From Rhodocytophaga aerolata (GTDB lineage: Bacteria; Bacteroidota; Bacteroidia; Cytophagales; 172606-1), in NCBI RefSeq assembly GCF_030503435.1, contig NZ_JAUKPO010000019.1, positions 78,593 through 142,592 on the forward strand: a stretch of DNA of 64,000 nt, in the 5' to 3' direction. Below the pieces are notes generated by a model. It saw only the letters and a program-made list of their open reading frames with translations. It made no database searches and had not been told where the DNA came from. The position numbers were made by a program, and so were the translations under genes. This document shows, in pieces, positions 55,301-63,027 of the stretch; the first letter of the stretch is position 1, and every line of letters starts with the position of its first letter.

Positions 55301-55453
55301 GCAATAGTAGTAATCGGCGGGCTTATTTCTGCTACCATTCTTACTCTTTTGATTCTTCCTGTGATTTACAAAGCATTTTACAAAAATGTAGCACACAAGC
55401 TTAAGAAGAAAAAGGTATCAACAGATGAAGTACATCCTTCCATCGCTTTGTAA
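52304..55453 (+). CDS. Heavy-metal RND efflux pump (CusA/CzcA family)
   Basis: Proton-driven inner-membrane pump of 1049 aa. Start at 52304 (MNKFIGKIISFSLKNKAFII) fits the family; the longer frame from 52265 adds 13 hydrophobic residues. Twelve transmembrane helices with two large periplasmic loops. The proton-relay motif DFGIIVDGAVVMVE has Asp396, Asp402 and Glu409, matching the essential D-x5-D-x6-E of CzcA. Early motifs AFPDV and QWPGRSAEE, and GEIFRYTL, are also typical. Copper/silver versus cobalt/zinc/cadmium cannot be decided by eye. Last core gene of the operon, before a hairpin. Confidence 0.95.
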   Translation: MNKFIGKIISFSLKNKAFIIVTTLIVVGLGVRAFLNTPIEAFPDVINTRVVVITQWPGRSAEELEKFVTIPIETEMNVVPKKTSLRSISLYGLSVVTMIFDDDVEDFYARQMVSNQLRSVVLPDGAEAEVQPPTGPTGEIFRYTLDGKGKTVRELKEIQDWVIDKRIKAVPGVADVISFGGEVKTFEVTLDPSKLAAFNFTPEDVFKTLNENNANVGGDVVEKSAQAYLVRGIGMVKDVQDIKNIIVQNINGTPIFIKDVADVQMSFRPRMGKVGRDAQSDVVEGIVLLRRGENPSQVLKDLNARITDLNERVLPEGVKISTFYDRTTLVNHTTHTVMENLIMGVLLVTFILSIFLADWRTTFIVAIIIPLALLFAFICMELKGMSANLLSIGAIDFGIIVDGAVVMVEGIFVYLAHKQHHLGKERFNLISKMGMVKRVSIEMGKPIFFSKLIIITALIPIFAFQKVEGKMFSPLAYTMGFALLGALIFTLTLVPLLCKMLLNKNVREKDNPLVKFLENIYRPSLDWAMRKPKLSVGLSVGLLAISLVIAAGIGTEFLPQMNEGSIYVRASMPQSISFSKANELSEEMRQIFRPYPEVRGVISQNGRPNDGTDPTGFFNVEFFVDLYSKDDWERDVTKDEIIKDMQTKLEKKFPGVIFGFSQPISDNVQEAVSGVKGEMAIKVSGEDFTVLERKADSIRTIMSKIEGVKDLGIFKSLGQPELRIELDHIKMARYGAHVSEAEDIIEMAVGGKAASTLYEGERRFDIRVRFSPEFRSSEQEIGKLLIPTTNGTKIPLRELADIKLTTGPAFVYREGNQRFVPIKFSVRERDLGSTIKEAQDKVSQAVKLDKGYDITWHGEFENQVRATNQLKVVVPISIALIFVWLFIMFNSAKDAGIVLMNVPFALIGGILGLYLTGMNFSISAGVGFIALFGVCVQNGVILVSVFNKNVQDGMELLPAIKEGALTRVRPVVMTALMAGLGLLPAALSTGIGSESQRPLAIVVIGGLISATILTLLILPVIYKAFYKNVAHKLKKKKVSTDEVHPSIAL

Positions 55454-55460
55454 ACTAATC

Positions 55461-55489
55461 ATCCCCCATCTAAACTAAACATGGGGGAT
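55461..55489 (+). terminator. Hairpin between the RND pump and the next gene
   Basis: ATCCCCCAT (55461-55469) pairs with ATGGGGGAT (55481-55489) over an 11-nt loop, just 7 nt past the pump stop codon. It probably lowers read-through into the outer-membrane gene 25 nt further on. Confidence 0.65.
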
Positions 55490-55514
55490 TAACGCATTTT
55501 CCTCGTCATCCTTT

Positions 55515-56225
55515 ATGAAAAAAAATATATTTTACTTATTAGTTGGCAGTTTATTACTAGTTGCCACAAGCAGTTATGCCCAACTGGATAGCTTAACCAA
55601 AGCAAAATCACAGTACAAAAAATTCTACGTAGGTATAGGTTTTAATAACTACTGGTCAAGTATTGAAGGACAAAATTTGCCTGAATATTTTTATAAACCA
55701 AGTTTAGGCTATTCTGTAAAAGCTGAATATTATTTCACTAAGTTTTTAGGTATTAGTGCAGGTTTGACATACCAGCAACGCGGAACAGGCATCATCAATA
55801 GGAATAAAGAAGAAATTCCTTTGGGGGGCAAAGATTCTACTTACCGCGAACGACTCCGGTTCAACTACTGGGATATTCCTATACAACTTGTCTTAAGAAC
55901 ACCTACACCCATTAAAGGTGGTGACGTACGGCTGGTAGGTACGTTTGGTATTATCTCTCAACATATGTTTAAAGCTACCCGCATTTTCCATAGTGTAGAA
56001 GACGGTTTTCATGAAATTACTGATGAAACTGATCGAGTACACAAAAATGAAATAGGACTTATTAGTACCATAGGTGCAGATATTTTTGCAGGAGCTACCA
56101 CTTTCCAGGTACGTCTGGTTGGAAACTGGGGCACAAAAAATGTATTTAAAGATCAGGAGATGGTACCTCTTGGCTATAACGGTAAGAACAGGATGTATGG
56201 CATACAAGTAGGAGTTATGTTCTAA
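55515..56225 (+). CDS. Outer-membrane beta-barrel protein (PorT-like)
   Basis: 236 aa with signal peptide MKKNIFYLLVGSLLLVATSS...AQ. The mature part shows eight or so amphipathic strands (KFYVGIGFNNYWSSIEG, LGYSVKAEYYFTKFLGISAGL in two runs) and ends in MYGIQVGVMF, with the terminal Phe expected for barrel insertion. Probable member of the outer-membrane beta-barrel domain family common in Bacteroidota. Likely co-transcribed with the efflux operon through the hairpin at 55461-55489. Confidence 0.75.
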   Translation: MKKNIFYLLVGSLLLVATSSYAQLDSLTKAKSQYKKFYVGIGFNNYWSSIEGQNLPEYFYKPSLGYSVKAEYYFTKFLGISAGLTYQQRGTGIINRNKEEIPLGGKDSTYRERLRFNYWDIPIQLVLRTPTPIKGGDVRLVGTFGIISQHMFKATRIFHSVEDGFHEITDETDRVHKNEIGLISTIGADIFAGATTFQVRLVGNWGTKNVFKDQEMVPLGYNGKNRMYGIQVGVMF

Positions 56226-56247
56226 TGACTTACATTCTAATTAAGGT

Positions 56248-57087
56248 ATGGCAAGGGCAGTTCTTCTTATAATACTTATATGCCATGGCATTTATGTACA
56301 GGCTGGGCTGGAAGTAATAGCAGTATCAGATACCACAAAAAAACTGCATCACTTACCTGCGCTTACCATTGATAGACCTGATCAAACAGATTCTCCTTAT
56401 GTGGTTCCGGCAGGTTCTTTTCAAGTTGAAATAGGTATCCAGCATGTATGGGATAAGTATAGAGAAGACGGAGTAAAGTACACGTACCGTTCTTTTACCT
56501 ATCCAAATATGCTTTTACGGTATGGAATTTTCAAACGACTGGAAGTAAGGCTAGAACAAAATTATAGTGTAGATAAGATCAATTCACAGCCTTTGCTAGA
56601 TAAAGAAAGTATAAAAACAGGATGGCACCCTACTTTGCTTGCAACCAAAATATTGTTGTTTGAGCAGAAAGGGTGGAGACCAAATTTTGCCTTATTAGCT
56701 AAATTAGCCACTCCTTACCATAGTCGTAAAAATTTAGCTTTACCATATAAATTTGCCCCAGGTTTAGTCGGTGCATTCTCTCATGCTATATCTGATAGAT
56801 TTGTATTGGACGGCAGTGCAGGAGGTATGTTAGATCAAGCAACAGGAAAGATAAATATAAATTATTCATTATCTCAGGCAATTAGCCTTACCAAAAAATT
56901 ATCAATCTTTGTAGAGGTATTTTGCTATAAGCCTGCCGGAGAGCAAGTGCAGTATGCAACAGATGTAGGATTATTATATGTGGCCTTTCCGCATTTACAA
57001 TTAGATATCTTTGCTAGTAAATCGTTGTCTTACCAGGCGGCAGATGTGTTTGCCGGAGTGGGTATAGGAATCAGATTGCCAAGATAA
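56248..57087 (+). CDS. Envelope transporter-like protein (MetA-pathway family)
   Basis: 279 aa, exported (hydrophobic N-terminus MARAVLLIILICHGIYVQAG). The sequence LTIDRPDQTDSPYVVPAGSFQVEIG is typical of the outer-membrane transporter family first noted near phenol-degradation (MetA) genes, and the rest is beta-strand rich, ending FAGVGIGIRLPR. Starts 22 nt after the preceding gene. Its association with a metal pump suggests an accessory outer-membrane channel or sensor, but no role is proven. Confidence 0.75.
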   Translation: MARAVLLIILICHGIYVQAGLEVIAVSDTTKKLHHLPALTIDRPDQTDSPYVVPAGSFQVEIGIQHVWDKYREDGVKYTYRSFTYPNMLLRYGIFKRLEVRLEQNYSVDKINSQPLLDKESIKTGWHPTLLATKILLFEQKGWRPNFALLAKLATPYHSRKNLALPYKFAPGLVGAFSHAISDRFVLDGSAGGMLDQATGKININYSLSQAISLTKKLSIFVEVFCYKPAGEQVQYATDVGLLYVAFPHLQLDIFASKSLSYQAADVFAGVGIGIRLPR

Positions 57088-57131
57088 CTTTCAGAATAAC
57101 CAAGCATACGTTTTAAGGCTCTTTATTAATC

Positions 57132-57164
57132 AACCAGAAAGGATATATTATCCCCTTTCTGGTT
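57132..57164 (+). terminator. Terminator of the efflux operon
   Basis: Perfect 11-bp stem AACCAGAAAGG (57132-57142) with CCTTTCTGGTT (57154-57164), 45 nt past the last gene of the operon. The T-run is weak, but position and stem strength fit termination. Confidence 0.65.
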
Positions 57165-57312
57165 AAGCTCCCTAGCCACATTGAAGGTATGTAACCTTAG
57201 TTAAAGATTTCCTAAAGCTTACCCTAAAACAGATAGTTTCAAGTCTATTTTCTAACTTTATATTTACCACATAAATCATTTTCAATGAAGTATGATGCAT
57301 CTTTGATAGGTC

Positions 57313-57444
57313 ATGGTCACAAGGCAAAGTGCATACGTTGAGCCAGGCCAGCGTTTTGTCAGTAACAAAAAGGGGGCTGGAATTCTCAAGGCGAGAGCTA
57401 CAACCGAGCCGGGAGGCGAAGGTTACTACCAAAGTATGGGCTGA
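57313..57444 (+). CDS. Possible 43-aa protein, hypothetical
   Basis: A short frame from ATG to TGA with 43 residues. Composition is not random-looking: a basic Gly/Lys core (SNKKGAGILKARATT) followed by EPGGEGYYQSMG. Base composition is higher in GC than the flanks. No signal peptide. Could be a real small protein, the tail of a decayed gene or chance; I cannot decide. Confidence 0.25.
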   Translation: MVTRQSAYVEPGQRFVSNKKGAGILKARATTEPGGEGYYQSMG

Positions 57445-57811
57445 GTGTCAATGCTTCTTCCTATAGAACTCTACACACCCTGCTAGTTAAACGGGAATAC
57501 AGTCTTTTTTACGATCATTTAAGAAAGGGTTAACAGGATCATGTCAAAACGTTGATTTGAACTTTATTCCTTCCTTTTAAAACTTTATAAATGAGATTGA
57601 ACCTTATTTTACAACGTAGTTAAGTGCATGGATTCTCCCTGCTTCTACAAGCATTGTAGCCGGCTATTTAAGTCACAGAACGGCTTTTACCTATCCGATC
57701 AGCCTTCACCCTGAGCACAACCTGATGAATGGCTATACAAATATTACATGGGTATAGCCTAAAAAAGAGCAGGTAATGGTTACCTGCCTGGTAACCTACA
57801 ATAAATTTATG

Positions 57812-57819
57812 TATTTTTG
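57812..57819 (+). promoter_or_regulatory. Possible -7 promoter element of the Cys-rich small gene
   Basis: TATTTTTG fits TAnnTTTG and lies 13 nt before the ATG at 57832, so any transcript would have a very short leader. The -33 position shows only CTG, a partial match. Confidence 0.4.
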
Positions 57820-57831
57820 ATAGTATCATCT

Positions 57832-58215
57832 ATGGCGGTTGCAGCAACAATATTCCGTACTCTTTTCTTCTGTCTGATTCTTGTGCAATTAGCAGGAATG
57901 TGCTGCAAAAATAGCCCGGCTGTACACCTGCCTGATGTTCCCTCTCTCACAGCGTATTCAGCTGCTCAATCTATGGCAGATGATTCCACTGAAGAGAAAG
58001 AATCGCTCTATAGCCCTGACAAACTTTTGCTACCCGCTGCGCTGCTCTCGCCTATCCCCTCTTATCAATTTGGATGGATAGAAGTACTGGCTTGTTTTCT
58101 ATTTGCTGTTTTCGCTGCTAAGTGCTGCCCGCAATGTAAGGCAAGGCCCTTCTCTGTTGCCAATTCGTATCTGCACATTCTGTTCCTGAGTGTAATTCTC
58201 ATCCATGCTCCCTAG
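57832..58215 (+). CDS. Small Cys-rich membrane protein, hypothetical
   Basis: 127 aa from the ATG at 57832 (a TTG at 57817 allows five more residues). N-terminal hydrophobic segment (FRTLFFCLILVQLAGM) followed by a Cys pair (CC), a polar Ser/Glu-rich middle, a second membrane segment (WIEVLACFLFAVFAA) with KCCPQCK just after it, and a hydrophobic end (YLHILFLSVILIHAP). The clustered Cys could bind a metal. General layout resembles the 131-aa protein ahead of the efflux operon. No family recognised. Confidence 0.5.
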   Translation: MAVAATIFRTLFFCLILVQLAGMCCKNSPAVHLPDVPSLTAYSAAQSMADDSTEEKESLYSPDKLLLPAALLSPIPSYQFGWIEVLACFLFAVFAAKCCPQCKARPFSVANSYLHILFLSVILIHAP

Positions 58216-58569
58216 GGTATCAGTATTCCTGGGGTAATCTAACTAAATGCCTTTCGTATAGTGTACTGTCAATAGATTCGTCCAGCCTACCCTTGGGTAA
58301 AGGTGAGGAAAGTTGCAGCTATTGCCCTTTGGCTTATTTACTACACGTACATTCAAGTTGAGTCTGTTACCAACTAAGGAAACTACAGAAGAAATCAACT
58401 GGAAAGTAGCAGTCTGGTTCTGGCAACTTTAGCAAGTACACTCCTCTGTAGCCTATTCTCTTAACAGGTTTTGTTTATCCGGCGGTCCTGCAGGCTAGCC
58501 GATGAAAGATACCGAATGTGTCTAAAAACATTATCCTTTCTACATTTTAATTATCTATACCTTTCTCTT
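58216..58569. other. 354-nt spacer before the NSS transporter
   Basis: No gene-like frame, hairpin or clear promoter. The transporter frame stays open back to 58471, but these codons do not look coding. Confidence 0.4.
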
Positions 58570-60273
58570 ATGAGTGCCCAAACAAGTAAAACACAGGCAA
58601 AAACAATACACAAAGAATCCTGGGGCTCCAGGGTGGGTCTGATTCTGGCGATGGCAGGCAATGCCGTGGGACTAGGAAACTTTCTCCGGTTTCCGGTAAA
58701 GGCCATGCAGAATGGCGGGGGCGCCTTTATTATTCCTTACCTGGTTTGTTTTCTGCTGATGGGCATCCCTTTGCTCTGGATAGAATGGTCGATGGGACGT
58801 TTTGGAGGAAAAAATGGCCACCATTCCACCCCCTTCATTCTGGATTCTATGGATAGGCGCAAGTTCTGGAAATATATTGGCGTGTTCGGCATATTCACCA
58901 ACATTGCGGTGGCTGCCTACTATTGCTACCTGGAAAGCTGGACGATGGCCTATGTTTATCACTTCCTGGTGGGTACCTTTCAAGAGTTAAACCAGGTGGA
59001 AGTAGCTTCTTTCTTTGAGAAATATGTAGACCTGAATACGTCTACTACTGGTATTCCGTTTGAACCCATCTTTTTCTTCCTGCTTTGTGTCGTGCTGAAC
59101 ACCTGGATCTTAAGCAAAGGGCTAAGTGGTGGGGTGGAAATAGCATCCAAAATCGGAATGCCCCTACTCATTTTCTTTGGCGCTTTTCTGGCTTATAAAG
59201 GCATTACCCTGCAAGCCGGTAAAGATGGTGCACTTTATGGCGGCGCTGTAGGCTTGAATTTTCTATGGACACCTCAGTTTGATTCGTTGGCAAATCCCAA
59301 AGTATGGCTGGCGGCTGCCGGGCAAATCTTCTTTACGCTGTCAGTTGGGATGGGCACTATTCAATGTTATGCCTCGTATGTGAATAGCAAACAAGATATT
59401 GCGCTCAATGCCATGTCTGCCGGATGGATGAATGAGTTTGTGGAAGTGGTGCTGGGAAGCGCCATTCTGATTCCTATTTCGGTAGGCTATCTGGGTATAG
59501 ATAAAGTGGTGGAACTAACTACCTCTGGGGGCTTGGGTTTGGGATTCCGCACAATGCCTTTCTTATTCGGGCAATGGGGAACGGTTATCGGCTCCTTTGC
59601 TGGCGTAGCTTTTTTTGGCCTTTTATTCTTTGCCGGCATTACCTCTTCGCTGGCCATGGGCACGCCCTGGATGGGTTTTATGCAGGATGAATTTAAATGG
59701 AAACGTGAAAAATCGGCCATCTCTTTCGGATTGATTGTGCTGATTCTTGGTTTGCCCACTGTATTTTTCTTCAATGAAGGGGTATTTGATCAGTATGACT
59801 ACTGGGCAGGCGAAGTCTCTCTGGTAGTGTTTGCGTTGCTAGAAACCATTTTGTTTGCCTGGGTTTTTGGAATGGATAAAGGCTGGAAAGAAATAACCGA
59901 TGGCGCAGACATTCATATTCCCGGCTTCTACCGGCTTGTGATCAAATGGATAACCCCAGTGCTGCTGCTCTTTGTTTTTATAGGCTCGCTCATTGGTCCG
60001 GCAAATGGCGATTGGGGAGCTGCTTTTGCTAGCTTAGCCAATGGAAATGGCTGGCTGCTGGATAACAGTTCAATCATTGCTCAACTACTCAATAAAGAGC
60101 TGAACAACCAGCTCGCCCAGGCAACAGACCCAGTACTGATACAAGCCCTGGAACGGAAGCTGTTTTATATCAATGCAGCCAAGCTATTGCTGCTAGCCGT
60201 TTTTTCGGCAGCCGCCTTACTGGTGTATGCCGCCTATAAAAAAAGAGTGCGGGAAGGCAGATTTACTTCCTAA
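58570..60273 (+). CDS. Neurotransmitter:sodium-symporter (NSS) family transporter
   Basis: Sodium-coupled uptake of amino acids or amines across the inner membrane. 567 aa from the ATG at 58570; the longer frame from 58471 adds 33 residues without family support. The first helix has GNAVGLGNFLRFP, the sodium/substrate site of LeuT-type carriers, preceded by WGSRVGLILAMA. Twelve or so helices follow, with NGGGAFIIPYL and SLAMGTPWMGFMQD. Typical size for the bacterial group. Confidence 0.93.
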   Translation: MSAQTSKTQAKTIHKESWGSRVGLILAMAGNAVGLGNFLRFPVKAMQNGGGAFIIPYLVCFLLMGIPLLWIEWSMGRFGGKNGHHSTPFILDSMDRRKFWKYIGVFGIFTNIAVAAYYCYLESWTMAYVYHFLVGTFQELNQVEVASFFEKYVDLNTSTTGIPFEPIFFFLLCVVLNTWILSKGLSGGVEIASKIGMPLLIFFGAFLAYKGITLQAGKDGALYGGAVGLNFLWTPQFDSLANPKVWLAAAGQIFFTLSVGMGTIQCYASYVNSKQDIALNAMSAGWMNEFVEVVLGSAILIPISVGYLGIDKVVELTTSGGLGLGFRTMPFLFGQWGTVIGSFAGVAFFGLLFFAGITSSLAMGTPWMGFMQDEFKWKREKSAISFGLIVLILGLPTVFFFNEGVFDQYDYWAGEVSLVVFALLETILFAWVFGMDKGWKEITDGADIHIPGFYRLVIKWITPVLLLFVFIGSLIGPANGDWGAAFASLANGNGWLLDNSSIIAQLLNKELNNQLAQATDPVLIQALERKLFYINAAKLLLLAVFSAAALLVYAAYKKRVREGRFTS

Positions 60274-60435
60274 CTCCTCAAACCACCCCTTATCAAGCAC
60301 ATATAAACCATGACACGTCGTAGAAATACTTATCCTTTGAGGCCGTCTGACGCCTGGTTTTCCGGCTGAATAAGGCAATCTACTGCTTTTAGCAACGTAA
60401 ATTTTTCACAATTATATTCTTACCAGAACTTTCAC

Positions 60436-61092
60436 ATGGAACTTGTTTCACAAATTATTGATCTTTTTCTTCATTTAGACAAGCATTTAAGCCTAATCAT
60501 CTCCCAATATGGCATGTTAACTTACTGTATCCTGTTCCTGGTTATCTTCATAGAGACAGGTGTAGTAATTATGCCATTTTTACCTGGCGACTCTTTGCTG
60601 TTTGCTGCCGGAGCCTTGGCTGCCAATCCGGCAAATAACCTGAATGTAGTAATTTTAATGGCTTTATTGTTTATAGCCGCTTTTTTGGGTGATACACTTA
60701 ACTATATCATTGGAAATGCAATCGGCCCAAGGGTTTTTGAGAAAGATTACTTTTTGCTAAAAAAAGACCACCTGGTAAAAACGCAAAAATTTTATGAGAA
60801 GCATGGAGGCAAGACCATTATTTTTGCCAGGTTCATTCCCATTATCCGCACATTTGCGCCTTTTATAGCTGGCATAGGCACGATGAATTACAGGCGGTTT
60901 ATTTCCTACAATCTCATTGGCGGTTTTGTGTGGGTAGTGGCTTTTATATTGATGGGCTTTTTCTTTGGTAACCTTCCGCTGATCAAAAAGAATTTTACAT
61001 TTGTCGTATTTGGAATTATTATCTTATCCCTGATGCCTCCGCTTCTGGAACTGATCAAACAAAGGGTAGCTAAAAAGGCTGTAAAAATGTAA
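60436..61092 (+). CDS. DedA-family membrane protein
   Basis: 218 aa integral membrane protein of the DedA/SNARE-associated group; relatives flip polyprenyl phosphate or lipids and support envelope integrity. Motifs: FIETGVVIMPFLPGDSLLFAAGALA, FLGDTLNYIIGNAIGPRVF and FARFIPIIRTFAPFIAG (in pieces), the last being the family's Arg-rich re-entrant signature. Ends in a basic cytoplasmic tail (KQRVAKKAVKM). Monocistronic. Confidence 0.93.
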   Translation: MELVSQIIDLFLHLDKHLSLIISQYGMLTYCILFLVIFIETGVVIMPFLPGDSLLFAAGALAANPANNLNVVILMALLFIAAFLGDTLNYIIGNAIGPRVFEKDYFLLKKDHLVKTQKFYEKHGGKTIIFARFIPIIRTFAPFIAGIGTMNYRRFISYNLIGGFVWVVAFILMGFFFGNLPLIKKNFTFVVFGIIILSLMPPLLELIKQRVAKKAVKM

Positions 61093-61267
61093 TGGCATGG
61101 AGAGAAATCACACACGCTCCTTTCATGCCTGACAAACAGCATGAGAAGCATACGAAGCCAAAATCTTTACCTGCTTTTCTGTATTAGATACGCGGACAAA
61201 GGAAAGATCTGGCGATATTTTTTATTGGTAGAAAAAATTATTGGTAGAAATAGGAAAATAAGGTTTA

Positions 61268-61295
61268 TTCCTCCCCTTTTAGCTAAGGGGAGGAA
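61268..61295 (-). terminator. Terminator of the M81 peptidase gene
   Basis: Perfect 11-bp stem TTCCTCCCCTT (61268-61278) with AAGGGGAGGAA (61285-61295) over a 6-nt loop, 12 nt beyond the stop of the minus-strand gene. No strong T-run follows on the minus strand, but it also ends the convergent DedA side. Confidence 0.65.
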
Positions 61296-61306
61296 CTATT
61301 GTGGCT

Positions 61307-62776
61307 TTATTTCCAGCTTTCAATTTTATCTAGCGGATAAATGGGCCTGGAGATTTGCCTGTAGGTAAGCTGAAATACATCCAGATTGGTTGTGCCTGCC
61401 GAAACGACATTGATTGTTTTCCGGTTGTAGAGCAGAAAAAAATACCGGAATGGAAACAGGTTTTTTACTACTACTATGTCTGCCTTCCATACGTTTAAGC
61501 CCAGTTCTGTAAAGAATTTGGGAAAGAAAGCAGCCACCGGGCGTTCTGTCAGAATCAGGTGTGTACCTCTGTTTTTAAGAACGGCTGTTTTACCAGTGTC
61601 TTGCCTGTGCTGCTTGAAAATAACTTCTCCTTTAAAGGTATACGGCTGATTATAGACCTGGTCCAGCTTTGCTCCTACCCTTACTTCTATTTCCTCATGA
61701 AGCTTGCTATCAAAAGCTACTTCCACCATCTGGGCATCTCTAAGCGGGATATAGGCTCTTAAGTGGGGAGCCAGCTGGACAATTGTTTGCAGCAGCCATG
61801 TATTTTCTCCGGGGGCTCCGGCTGAAACAATATCCGATACATCACATAGAATAGTGGTTCCCCATAAGCGGGCAAACCAGCTTTTTTTTACTTTTTCTAT
61901 AGCCATGGCCGGGCTTACCGGCTGGGGATGAGTAATATGGCGAACCTGCCAGTTCATATCTGCCAGCGTTTCAGCCAACTCTTCGGCCAGCTTTCTTTTT
62001 CCATCTGTCACCACTACGGTGCTCCATCCCAGTTCCGGATCGTCCAGCCAGATGTGGACCATAAAGGTGGAAATGCTTAAGACATCAGGTTTCTTTTCCA
62101 TCATTTTCATCCACTGGAATATTTTCCGCATGGGAGAAAGAAAATCAATAGTAAATCCTCCGCCTTTGAGCAGGCGCAACTTTCTAAAAGCCATCACTGG
62201 TTTTACTTTTCCCTGTATGGTTTCTATCAGAATTTTTCCGGTACGAAATCCTGTCTGAAAATGGTCGCGGTGGGGATTGGTGCGATACGCTGTAATAAAG
62301 GTTGCCTGCCTGACGGTTTCTGCCGTTACATTGGCATGCAGATCGAAGGCCACTCCAATGGGTATCTGTTCTCCACAAACTTGCCGGATGGCTTGCAGCA
62401 TATCACTTTCCGGATCGCGCATGCCTTCTACGCCCATTGCCCCATGCATGGAAAGAAATATGCCATCCAGCGCAGGATTCTGCTGAAGAGTTGTCAGGAC
62501 ATGCGCTTTAAATCCCTGGTACACTTGCATGGCCACAGGCCCCCCAGACGTAGACCAGGCAGTAATGACCGGAACTACGCCAATCTGCCCTTTGCCATAG
62601 GTACGCACCGCTTTCAGAAAACCGGCTATCTGCTTGGTCGAGTGTATGTCACTGATCGCCAGCACGTCTTCTCCATAGCCCAAAGCAGCCGCTTTGAAAT
62701 CTTCCAGTGTAGTTAAGACAGGAGAAAAAGAGTTGGTTTCCTGCTGTATTTCGATAATGGCTATCTTCTTTTGCAT
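61307..62776 (-). CDS. M81-family metallopeptidase (MlrC-like)
   Basis: Zinc enzyme related to microcystinase MlrC, 489 aa. Start at 62776 (MQKKIAIIEIQQETNSFSPV) fits the family; the frame open to 62836 adds 20 residues. N-terminal domain has LSMHGAMGVEGMRDPESDM and FDLHANVTAETV, which contain the metal-binding residues, and the C-terminal domain has CDVSDIVSAGAPGENTWLLQ and FPFRYFFLLYNRKTINVVSAG. No signal peptide. Natural substrate unknown; homologs hydrolyse cyclic peptides or amides. Confidence 0.92.
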   Translation of the reverse strand: MQKKIAIIEIQQETNSFSPVLTTLEDFKAAALGYGEDVLAISDIHSTKQIAGFLKAVRTYGKGQIGVVPVITAWSTSGGPVAMQVYQGFKAHVLTTLQQNPALDGIFLSMHGAMGVEGMRDPESDMLQAIRQVCGEQIPIGVAFDLHANVTAETVRQATFITAYRTNPHRDHFQTGFRTGKILIETIQGKVKPVMAFRKLRLLKGGGFTIDFLSPMRKIFQWMKMMEKKPDVLSISTFMVHIWLDDPELGWSTVVVTDGKRKLAEELAETLADMNWQVRHITHPQPVSPAMAIEKVKKSWFARLWGTTILCDVSDIVSAGAPGENTWLLQTIVQLAPHLRAYIPLRDAQMVEVAFDSKLHEEIEVRVGAKLDQVYNQPYTFKGEVIFKQHRQDTGKTAVLKNRGTHLILTERPVAAFFPKFFTELGLNVWKADIVVVKNLFPFRYFFLLYNRKTINVVSAGTTNLDVFQLTYRQISRPIYPLDKIESWK

Positions 62777-63027
62777 CGCTTCCCGGCCGTAAAACCCCAA
62801 GGTAGGAAAAATTCGCAAGTAGTATTGTACTACCACTGGATTAGTAACAAGGCAAGGTCCGCTACCCAGGTGAAGATAACAAATAAGCTATTCAAAACAT
62901 CACCCTTCTATAATCTGGTGGGTGAGTAAAGAAATTCATCTTTTTACTTAAATTCAACCATACCCCTCATCGGCCATTGCATACGAGTTATCTGTAAGCA
63001 CTAACCGATGAGTGGCCATGTATAACA

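Larger units (their letters stand above)
57088..57831. other. 744-nt region with a terminator, a possible small ORF and a promoter motif
   Basis: Contains the hairpin at 57132-57164, a 43-aa open frame at 57313-57444 (separate entry) and the promoter element at 57812-57819. A minus-strand frame at 57172-57432 mirrors the small ORF and is not called. The stretch 57300-57430 is noticeably GC-richer than its surroundings, so a decayed gene or structured RNA is possible. Confidence 0.4.

Noticed and set aside
57172..57432. 86-aa minus-strand frame
   Set aside because: Antisense mirror of the GC-rich patch with Cys/Ser-rich, non-protein-like composition.
57260..57450. Remnant of a group II intron or tmRNA
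   Set aside because: The GC-rich stretch recalled such RNAs, but no domain V or tRNA-like end could be found.
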